Position numbers and translations under genes: made by a program. The notes under the pieces are model-generated. The model saw only the letters and a list, made by a program, of their open reading frames with translations. It searched no databases and had not been told where the DNA came from. Shown piece by piece: positions 34,269 through 40,310 of a DNA stretch of 40,310 nt. Source of the DNA: Phycisphaerae bacterium (GTDB lineage Bacteria; Planctomycetota; Phycisphaerae; UBA1845); assembly GCA_029260235.1 (NCBI GenBank), contig JAJDDP010000208.1, forward strand, positions 1 through 40,310, given 5' to 3'. Position 1 is the stretch's first letter, and every line of letters begins with the position of its first letter.

Positions 34269-35069
34269 ATGAGAACGAAACGGATTTGCTCACTAGTCGC
34301 TGGCTTTGGATTCATCGTCTCCACGATGGCCACAGCCCAAGTGCCCAACGCAAGTGGATCACCGAGTCGATCCGGGCAAATCAGCAAGAAGACCCGCAAG
34401 AACAAACGCGTTTCTGCCAGCCAAGAAGTACTGAGGAAACGGGTTGAATCTATTGATTGGGATGAGACGACCCTCGAAGAGATCGTCGAGTGGGTCAACG
34501 AACAAGGCAAAGCCTCCGTGCTCGTCAAGTGGGCAGCGCTCGAAGACGAGGGCATCGACCAAGACACGTCCGTCACCCTCAAGTTGAAGAACACCACCGT
34601 CGGACGGGCATTGGCTGAAGCCTTGGAGCAGGTTTCGGACATCGATCCGGTGATGTACCGCGGCATTGGCGAAATCATCAAGATATCCACCAAGACCGAT
34701 TTCAACAGCAAGCTATACACTCGGGCCTACCAAATCGAAGACCTGCTCCTGAACGTCCCGGCGTTCACCAATGCCCCCACGGTCGATTTGACCGCGTCCG
34801 GCGGCGGTGGAGGCGGTGGCGGTGGTGGTGGAGGAGGCGGTGGCGGCCAACCCATTTTCTCCGGCGGCGGTGGTGGTGACGACAGTGATGCTGGAGCGGC
34901 AGATGATCGCCTGTTCGACCTAATCAACCTCATCGAACAAACCATCGAGCCAACCAGCTGGCTGACCAATAGCGGCAACGGAACTATTGTTCCTTTCAAC
35001 AACACGCTCATCATCCGCAACTCGATCGAGGTTCACGAGAAGATCGGCGGGCCCTTCGAGATCAAGTAG
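34269..35069 (+). CDS. Secreted secretin-N-domain (STN)-like protein with poly-glycine run, 266 aa
   Basis: The start follows GGAGG at 9 bases. Signal peptide: about 1-24 (ends ATAQ). Residues ~50-140 resemble the STN/secretin N0 domain found in GspD/PilQ proteins and many short planctomycete proteins: VESIDWDETTLEEIVEWVNEQ, WAALEDEGID, TLKLKNTTVGRALAEALEQV, and a closing strand EIIKISTKTDF. A middle linker holds 16 glycines (from residue ~178), then GGGGG and an acidic stretch. A second small alpha/beta part (~215-266: LINLIEQTIEPTSW, NTLIIRNSIEVHEKI) closes it. There is no pore-forming secretin domain. A strong terminator follows. Role unknown; it may bind another envelope complex. Confidence 0.8.
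   Translation: MRTKRICSLVAGFGFIVSTMATAQVPNASGSPSRSGQISKKTRKNKRVSASQEVLRKRVESIDWDETTLEEIVEWVNEQGKASVLVKWAALEDEGIDQDTSVTLKLKNTTVGRALAEALEQVSDIDPVMYRGIGEIIKISTKTDFNSKLYTRAYQIEDLLLNVPAFTNAPTVDLTASGGGGGGGGGGGGGGGGQPIFSGGGGGDDSDAGAADDRLFDLINLIEQTIEPTSWLTNSGNGTIVPFNNTLIIRNSIEVHEKIGGPFEIK
34800..34847 (+). repeat. Sixteen-glycine codon run
   Basis: Sixteen consecutive GGN codons use a mixture of GGC, GGT and GGA, not one repeated triplet. This argues that glycine itself is selected and replication slippage is not the only cause. A GGGGG run (residues ~200) follows after PIFS. Confidence 0.9.
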
Positions 35070-35097
35070 GCGCCCAGCACATCGTAAAAGTCGAGTT

Positions 35098-35136
35098 CAA
35101 AAGCCCCCGTGTTCAGGCCCGGGGGCTTTTGTTGTG
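35098..35136 (+). terminator. Strong intrinsic terminator after the STN-like gene
   Basis: CAAAAGCCCCCG (35098-35109) pairs perfectly with CGGGGGCTTTTG (35120-35131) over 12 bp around a 10-base loop. The stem ends in TTTTGTTGT. It lies 29 bp after the stop. The A-rich left side could make it work in both directions. Confidence 0.85.
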
Positions 35137-35280
35137 GCAATATCCGCTACCAGGTCGAAGCTAACGTTCGACCGGGCCCAATCTCATCAAAATGGGGGGG
35201 AATCCTTCGGCAATACTTGGGCTTCGCTCGCGAATAGACGGACTGACCGAACAATGCTCTCGTCTCAGCGGAGGATATTC

Positions 35281-36348
35281 ATGTTGAAGCAGCACCGATT
35301 CACACGCCTTGGGCCTTGCACACTTGTTCTCTGCGTGGCGAGCAGCTCGTTTGCCCTAGGCCCCAAGGAGAACGCCAATTCGCTTGACCGTTGGCTTGAG
35401 ACGAGAGTTCCAACAGGGTTCCGTGGCCAAGTGCTTTTGGAGCATAACGGCGTGGTGGCCCTAGATCGCGCCTATGGTGTCGCCGATGAGGCCTCAGGGG
35501 CCCCAGCCAGTACCGAGACGCTCTACTACATCGGCTCGCTCGCAAAGATGTTTACCTCCGCAGTCGTCCTGCAACTGGAGGCCGAAGGCAAGCTGAAGCT
35601 CTCAGGCAAACTCGGGCGTTACCTGGACAATGTGCCGAAGGACAAAGCGAAGATTACCATCAAGCATCTTCTCTCCCACACATCCGGTGCGGTCTCAAAC
35701 CACCCAGATCCCTTTTCGAAACTCGATCGAGAAGCTTTTGTCGAGTGGTTCCTGGCCACTCCGCCCGATCACGAGCCAGGCGAGCAGCATCAGTATTCCA
35801 ACGTAGGTTATTCCCTGCTCGCCGCGATTATCGAGCGCGCTGACGGTGGGTCGTTTCAAGACTCGGTGCGGCGACGGGTTTTTGAACCTGCGGGAATGAA
35901 GAATACGTTCTTTCTCGACGAAATCGGGCCGCACGTCGAACGGGTCGCCGTAGGTTCAGGATCGCAAGTGGCCAAGTACAAGCTGGATGGCAGACCAGAG
36001 TCGTACGGCGGATCCTGGCTCAGAATCGGACCTGGTGGAATCGTTAGCACCGCCCGCGATCTGCTGAAGTGGGAACAGGCACTACGCGACAAAACTGTGC
36101 TCAACGCCAAGCAGTATCGACGTGCCACCAAGCCATACAAGCCCAACCAACCTTGGGGACTCGGGTGGCGACTATCCCGCACGACGCGCAGCACTCCGTT
36201 GCACTACCACGATGGAGGATTGCCGGGGTTCAACGCGCTGTTCGCTCGCTACCCCAAGGAAAATGCGGTCATCATCATCCTTTGCAACCGCGACGAAGCA
36301 GCGGGCAGCGTCGGCAAGCGAATTTCACGGGACTTCTTCCGCGAGTAA
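35281..36348 (+). CDS. Exported serine hydrolase, beta-lactamase/class C fold, 355 aa
   Basis: ATG 35281 follows GGAGG by six bases; an in-frame ATG at 35254 is less likely. A signal peptide of ~24 residues ends near SSSFA. The catalytic SxxK is Ser86-Leu-Ala-Lys89, YxN is Tyr172-Ser-Asn174, and the third motif is HDGG near residue 312, replacing KTG as in many esterase/D-aminopeptidase-type members. LLSHTSG and GWRLSR are family blocks. The enzyme is probably periplasmic and may be a peptidase, esterase or penicillin-binding-type protein; beta-lactamase activity is not implied. Its stop is 39 bp from that of the convergent metallo-hydrolase. Confidence 0.9.
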   Translation: MLKQHRFTRLGPCTLVLCVASSSFALGPKENANSLDRWLETRVPTGFRGQVLLEHNGVVALDRAYGVADEASGAPASTETLYYIGSLAKMFTSAVVLQLEAEGKLKLSGKLGRYLDNVPKDKAKITIKHLLSHTSGAVSNHPDPFSKLDREAFVEWFLATPPDHEPGEQHQYSNVGYSLLAAIIERADGGSFQDSVRRRVFEPAGMKNTFFLDEIGPHVERVAVGSGSQVAKYKLDGRPESYGGSWLRIGPGGIVSTARDLLKWEQALRDKTVLNAKQYRRATKPYKPNQPWGLGWRLSRTTRSTPLHYHDGGLPGFNALFARYPKENAVIIILCNRDEAAGSVGKRISRDFFRE

Positions 36349-36387
36349 TCCAACTCTGGCTGAACCAACCCTGCGACTAGCGACCGA

Positions 36388-37293
36388 CTACTCAGGAGCT
36401 ATCGAAGATCCCGAGAGGCTTTCGAAGAGGGTCTCGATCCAGAAATCTGTTGAGATGAAACCAGAACCCCATTCCTCGTATATCGCAGGAAAGCCCTTCT
36501 TCTTGATGTCTTCGACACTCCGTCCCTTGCCCATTTGTGCCTGCACGATCCGGCTGGTCTCGACGAGCATCTTGTGATAGGCCTTGAGATCATCGAGCGT
36601 TGAAATCGGCCCATGCCCCGGAATAATTTTGACGTCGGGTTGTAGCTGTTCGATCATCAGTTGAATGCTGGTTGTCAAGCCGTCAATACTCCCACCGCTT
36701 TGTAAATCAACGAACGGAAAACGACCCGAAAAGAAGAGATCGCCGAGGTGGGCTACGTTTGATTCAGAGAACAAGATAACGCTGTCCCCATCGGTGTGGC
36801 TGTGAGGCGTATGGATCACACGAAGCTCCTCGCCGTTAAAGTGGATGGAAAGCGAGTCGGCGAAGGTGATCACGGGTAACCCACCAGGCGGCAGTGCCTC
36901 CACAGTTCGACCACGCACCGACTGCGTGACAGAGAGCCGTTTCCGCACATTCTCGTGGGCAATAATTGGCGCATCTGCTCCAAACTTGACGTTCCCTCCC
37001 GTGTGGTCGCCATGCCAGTGCGTGTTGAGCACGAACTTGATCTTGCCATCGCTCAATGACTTCACGGCTGCCCTGATCTTCTCTGCCAATGGGGCAATTT
37101 GATCGTCGATGATCAAGATGCCGTCGGCCCCCACCGATACGCCGATGTTGCCACTGCTTCCCCCGAGCATGTAAACCCTTCCAGCCACATGCGTAGCTTC
37201 GAATTGGACGTCATCGAATTTGTCTTGCCCCGAAACAGGGGCTGGCGGGACGATTTGGGCAAGGAATAAAACAGGTAGCAATCTAGGAAGCAT
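36388..37293 (-). CDS. Exported metallo-beta-lactamase-fold hydrolase, 301 aa
   Basis: Start 37293 follows GGAG by six bases; ATG 37317 is an alternative. A signal peptide ends near PVSGQ. The metal motif HWHGDH gives His92, His94, Asp96 and His97, with His166 (HTDGDS), Asp185 (HLGDLF) and a late GHG (about residue 237) completing a two-zinc site. The pattern HSHTDGDSVI and GDLFFSGRFPFVD resembles SoxH/quinoprotein-relay MBL proteins and periplasmic B-type hydrolases. Substrate unknown. It follows the gamma-glutamyltransferase gene by 84 bp on the same strand and may share its transcript. Confidence 0.88.
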   Translation of the reverse strand: MLPRLLPVLFLAQIVPPAPVSGQDKFDDVQFEATHVAGRVYMLGGSSGNIGVSVGADGILIIDDQIAPLAEKIRAAVKSLSDGKIKFVLNTHWHGDHTGGNVKFGADAPIIAHENVRKRLSVTQSVRGRTVEALPPGGLPVITFADSLSIHFNGEELRVIHTPHSHTDGDSVILFSESNVAHLGDLFFSGRFPFVDLQSGGSIDGLTTSIQLMIEQLQPDVKIIPGHGPISTLDDLKAYHKMLVETSRIVQAQMGKGRSVEDIKKKGFPAIYEEWGSGFISTDFWIETLFESLSGSSIAPE

Positions 37294-37377
37294 CAGCAAC
37301 TCCGAATAGTTGACCATGTTTGACTCTTCGTGCAATTTCTTCGCGATAGCCGCGAGTCTATGCGAACGGCGCGGGGA

Positions 37378-39186
37378 TTAGTACCCACCCGCGTGACCGT
37401 CTTTACGCGACTCGCTGGCCCCGTGATAGGTTTTGTTCTTGGCGTCGTACAGGATGGCCTGGTATCCACCAAAAGGGCCGATTATCGTCTGGATGTTGTG
37501 TCCCCGTCGCGATAGATCGCGGCGGGTCTCTTGATCAATGCCCGATTCGAGCGACAGGGTGCCACCACTTGTCATTACACCTCGCCCACCTGCGAGAATT
37601 TCTCCTGTCGGCTCCGATGAGCCTGTATGGTAGAATCGAGCGGCGTCGCCAGCCTCTTGAAGATTCATGCCAAAGTCGATGAGGTTGCACAACACCTGCA
37701 CATGGCCCTGCGGTTGCATGTCGCCACCCATGACGCCGAAGCTCATGAACGGTTGGCCCTCGCGGGTGACGAACGCAGGGATGATGGTATGGAACGGGCG
37801 TTTGTGCGGTTCGTACACATTGGGATGGCCTTCTTCCAGGCTAAACAGCTCCCCGCGGTCTTGAAGACAGAAACCCAATCCATCAGGACATAGCCCGGAA
37901 CCAAAACCGCGATAGTTGCTCTGGATCAGCGAGACCATGTTACCGTTCGCGTCCGCGGTGGTCAGGTAGATGGTGTCACCCTGCCGAAGGGCATCGTCTG
38001 CCCGGGCGAGTCGGTTGGCGTTCGTCGCTTGCGTCACTTGCGAGGAGGACGACTGGCCCGATTTCAACTCAATTCGTCCAAACGGATACGCCCGGGCTGC
38101 CCGGTCAGGATCGAACAGGTTCCGGCGTTCCTTTGCATATTCTTTGCTGAGCAACGTCTTCAGTGGGATATCAAAGAAGTCGGGATCAGCATAGAAGCGT
38201 GCCCGATCTTCAAAGGCGAGCTTCTTGGCTTCGACCAAATGGTGCAAGTACATGGCACTGTTGTGCCCCATGCTCGCCAAGTCGAACCCCTCAAGTATGT
38301 TGAGCATTTGAAGGGCAGCGATGCCTTGGCCGTTGGGCGGCAGCTCCCAGACGTCATAGCCTCGGTAATTTGTCGAGACGGGTTCAACCCAGGTCGAAGT
38401 GTGCTTGGCCAAATCCTCTCTTCGCAAGAAGCAGCCCACACGGCGAAAGAACGAATCCATGACGTCGGCCAATTCGCCCCCATAGAAAGCATCTCTGCCC
38501 TTCTCCGCGATGATCTGAAGCGTGTTGGCTAACTTGGGGTTCTTGAACACCTCTCCCGGGCGCGGCGCTCGCCCAGCGGGCAGGAACGTGTCGGCGAATC
38601 CTTCGTACTTGGCAAGACGCTCGCTCCGCTGCCAATAGTATCCAATCAATTCGGTCACCGGGAAACCGTCATTCGCATAACGGATAGCAGGGGCTAGCAC
38701 CTGCTTCATGGGCAGGTGGCCGAATTTCTTGTGCAGCTCAAACCACCCATCGACACAGCCTGGCACCGTGATTGGAAGTGGGCCATGACTGGGAATGCGA
38801 TCAAGCCCGTTGTCGCTGAAATAGTCTCGGGTCAAGCCCAACGGCGACCTCCCGCTGGCATTCAACCCATACAGACGTCGCGTCTTGGAATCCCACACGA
38901 TAGCGAAGAGATCGCCACCCACGCCGCTGCCGGTCGGCTCCATGAGGCCCAATGCAGCGTTGGCAGCGATGGCGGCATCGACGGCTGATCCGCCTTGCTT
39001 GAGAACATCCAGCGCTATCTGGGTCGCCAAGGGATGAGAAGTGGCAGCCATCCCGTGCTGCGCTATGACCGCAGATCGCGTCGCAAACTGGCGGCCGATC
39101 ACGCGATCACCACCCCAGGCATGGGGTGCGATGCACGTCAACACGGCGACGAACGCCAGGGCAAATGTCAGCCCGGGTGTGGACAT
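37378..39186 (-). CDS. ggt: Exported gamma-glutamyltransferase, 602 aa
   Basis: The start has GAGGAGGAG directly upstream. A signal peptide ends near APHAWG. GGT family blocks are intact: GGSAVDAAIAANAALGLMEPTGSGVGGDLFAIV (split over a conserved helix and glycine turn), PITVPGCVDGW, and the autocleavage site GDTIYLTTADANGN, where Thr405 becomes the N-terminal nucleophile of the small subunit. After it come SLIQSNYRGFGSG and FGVMGGDMQPQGH. The enzyme transfers or hydrolyses gamma-glutamyl groups of glutathione-like peptides in the periplasm. Family size (~580 aa) matches. It is divergent from the glutaminase gene, 121 bp apart. Confidence 0.96.
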   Translation of the reverse strand: MSTPGLTFALAFVAVLTCIAPHAWGGDRVIGRQFATRSAVIAQHGMAATSHPLATQIALDVLKQGGSAVDAAIAANAALGLMEPTGSGVGGDLFAIVWDSKTRRLYGLNASGRSPLGLTRDYFSDNGLDRIPSHGPLPITVPGCVDGWFELHKKFGHLPMKQVLAPAIRYANDGFPVTELIGYYWQRSERLAKYEGFADTFLPAGRAPRPGEVFKNPKLANTLQIIAEKGRDAFYGGELADVMDSFFRRVGCFLRREDLAKHTSTWVEPVSTNYRGYDVWELPPNGQGIAALQMLNILEGFDLASMGHNSAMYLHHLVEAKKLAFEDRARFYADPDFFDIPLKTLLSKEYAKERRNLFDPDRAARAYPFGRIELKSGQSSSSQVTQATNANRLARADDALRQGDTIYLTTADANGNMVSLIQSNYRGFGSGLCPDGLGFCLQDRGELFSLEEGHPNVYEPHKRPFHTIIPAFVTREGQPFMSFGVMGGDMQPQGHVQVLCNLIDFGMNLQEAGDAARFYHTGSSEPTGEILAGGRGVMTSGGTLSLESGIDQETRRDLSRRGHNIQTIIGPFGGYQAILYDAKNKTYHGASESRKDGHAGGY

Positions 39187-39307
39187 AGTCTCCTCCTCTA
39201 ATCGAGCATCAGCCAACCCCCGGCAGCCAGTATAGCGGTCGTAGCCAAAACCGATAGTTGGCGGGCCGGATTGCTCGCTAGATCAAGTCCCGGTAGTCTA
39301 ACGGGCT

Positions 39308-39895
39308 ATGGTGCTGTTGATCGACAACTATGATTCGTTCACCTACAACCTCGTGCAGCGTCTCGGCGAGCAGAACACAGAGTGGACTGTGCGCGTGGTG
39401 CGAAACGACGCCATCACCCTCGAAGAGATTGAGGCGTTGTCCCCCAAGAAGATCATCATATCGCCGGGGCCTTGTACCCCCAACGAAGCTGGCATCAGCG
39501 TCGAGTTGGTTCGTCGCTTCGCGGGCGAAATACCCATTCTAGGTGTCTGTCTGGGGCATCAGTCAATCGCCCAAGCCTACGGTGGCAAGATCGTTCGTGC
39601 GGATCGCCTGATGCACGGCAAGACGTCCGCCATCTTCCACGACGGCCAAGGCAGCTACTCGGGCTTACCTAACCCGTTCACCGCGACCCGCTACCACTCG
39701 CTGGTCGTTGATCGCAACACGCTGCCAGCCGAGTTTGAAGTCTCCGCCTGGACGGATCAGGATGAAATGATGGGCATCCGCCACAAAGAGCTTCCGCTGG
39801 AGGGCTTGCAGTTCCATCCAGAAAGCTTCCTAACCGAGCATGGCCCCCAACTGCTCCGCAACTTCATGGCGGAGCGCTGGCCGAACCGCCACTAA
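39308..39895 (+). CDS. trpG/pabA: Anthranilate/aminodeoxychorismate synthase glutaminase subunit, 195 aa
   Basis: The class I glutamine amidotransferase splits glutamine and passes ammonia to the TrpE or PabB subunit. [13 protein letters not shown] begins the chain; [12 protein letters not shown] is the oxyanion strand. The catalytic triad is Cys81 (GVCLGHQS), His170 and Glu172 (FHPES). The sequence alone cannot say whether it serves tryptophan, folate or both, and no trpE, trpD or pabB lies adjacent. A promoter was not clear, and no strong ribosome binding site precedes ATG 39308. Confidence 0.95.
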   Translation: MVLLIDNYDSFTYNLVQRLGEQNTEWTVRVVRNDAITLEEIEALSPKKIIISPGPCTPNEAGISVELVRRFAGEIPILGVCLGHQSIAQAYGGKIVRADRLMHGKTSAIFHDGQGSYSGLPNPFTATRYHSLVVDRNTLPAEFEVSAWTDQDEMMGIRHKELPLEGLQFHPESFLTEHGPQLLRNFMAERWPNRH

Positions 39896-40224
39896 AGAGG
39901 ATGCCAAAGTTGGGTGCCGACTCGTCGCGGTGGATTTACGCGTCATCACAAGGATCGTGACAACCACCACCTCAGTTGAGTTAGCCTGGAGGTCAGCAAG
40001 CACCGTCACAGCGCTCCCGGGTAGCAAGATTCGCCCGGAAGTACTTGGGGGCTAGAATCTTCTTGACAACCTCTTGGCGGATTCTCACAGCCCCGGGATT
40101 TCTGCAGCCGGTTCTGCATCACTCTCCGAGCAAGTCAGGTGAGTTGTCGCCCCACTCCGGACGCCGCGCGGGCGAGCCGCGAAGATCGTAACCGCATCTC
40201 GGGCAGAGACCAAGCTTCAAACGC
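39896..40224. other. Intergenic region, 329 bp
   Basis: No gene, terminator or repeat stands out. A TTGACA at 40063-40068 has no -10 at the right distance on the plus strand. The region lies between the stops of the plus-strand glutaminase gene and the minus-strand gene that enters from the right edge. Confidence 0.5.
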
Positions 40225-40308
40225 CTACGACGGAGGCGGTGGCGCATAATATTCCTTGCCGAAATTCAAAGGTGTCAGGAAGATTTGTTTGAAGCCCTGA
40301 AGCATTCT
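40225..40308 (-). CDS. Probable C-terminal end of a gene cut by the right edge
   Basis: On the minus strand a frame open from the edge ends at TAG 40227-40225. Its 27 residues finish NFGKEYYAPPPPS. The tail has normal amino-acid use and a tidy proline-rich ending, and the gene would converge with the glutaminase gene. The fragment is too short for a family, and the coding call rests only on composition. Confidence 0.35.
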   Translation of the reverse strand, partial: RMLQGFKQIFLTPLNFGKEYYAPPPPS

Positions 40309-40310
40309 TG

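Noticed and set aside
35281..37293. Antibiotic resistance pair (class C and metallo beta-lactamases)
   Set aside because: Both show the folds, but the serine enzyme has HDGG in place of KTG and the metallo-hydrolase resembles SoxH-type proteins. Neither is a recognised resistance enzyme.
1..40310. CRISPR arrays, tRNA or rRNA genes, insertion sequences, prophage
   Set aside because: Gene-free stretches were scanned by eye for regular repeats, T-loop motifs (GGTTCGAATCC type), transposase-like proteins and terminal repeats. None was found; a covariance-model search would be decisive.

Overview
The window looks like chromosomal DNA of a Gram-negative bacterium of the Planctomycetota (Phycisphaerae-like) type. 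This is inferred from the kinds of protein present, not from a marker gene: a secreted protein with a PEP-CTERM/IPTL-type tail, an alginate-export-type porin, a secreted squalene-cyclase-repeat protein, a short secretin-N-domain (STN) protein with a glycine run, and loosely packed genes with long spacers. No rRNA, tRNA, CRISPR array, insertion sequence, prophage or replication origin was found.

Layout. 1-2500: a possible gene entering from the left edge, then a porin plus small lipoprotein pair on the minus strand with a candidate promoter far upstream. 2175-3374: 1.2 kb with no convincing gene. 3375-6041: a soluble chemoreceptor with four PAS domains. 6239-7936: a GH3-type adenylating enzyme. 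8186-13627 (minus): a sorting-signal surface protein, truB, a lipoprotein, a YhhQ-type queuosine-precursor transporter, ispD and a PIN-TRAM membrane protein. 13992-15365: a MATE exporter. 15400-16500 (minus): a three-helix membrane protein and a PmtA/KsgA-like methyltransferase with a zinc ribbon.

16611-20965 (minus) is a tightly packed envelope operon: polytopic membrane protein, family 2 glycosyltransferase, YbjQ-like membrane protein and secreted cyclase-repeat protein. A promoter with an inverted repeat lies upstream. 21310-27127 (minus) is a second overlapping operon: an HlyD-type adaptor, a membrane/repeat protein and a GT39-type glycosyltransferase carrying two jelly-roll modules. 27460-28677 is a secreted TIM-barrel-like protein. 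28791-30914 (minus) is an arsM-arsS pair for arsenic methylation and arsenosugar synthesis. 31082-32309 (minus) holds YjbQ and a membrane protein that looks like an M50 protease with its active site lost.

32626-36348 (plus): an ECF sigma factor overlapping its zinc-type anti-sigma factor, the STN/poly-glycine protein with a strong terminator, and a class C beta-lactamase-fold hydrolase. 36388-39186 (minus): an exported metallo-beta-lactamase-fold hydrolase and gamma-glutamyltransferase. 39308-39895 (plus): a TrpG/PabA glutaminase. The right edge cuts a probable minus-strand gene.

No single block forms a clearly new defence or mobile system. The parts most worth following are the jelly-roll/GT39 fusion with its orphan adaptor, the M50 pseudoprotease, the His/Cys-rich anti-sigma factor, the GH3 enzyme, the four-PAS receptor, the zinc-ribbon methyltransferase and the arsM-arsS pair.
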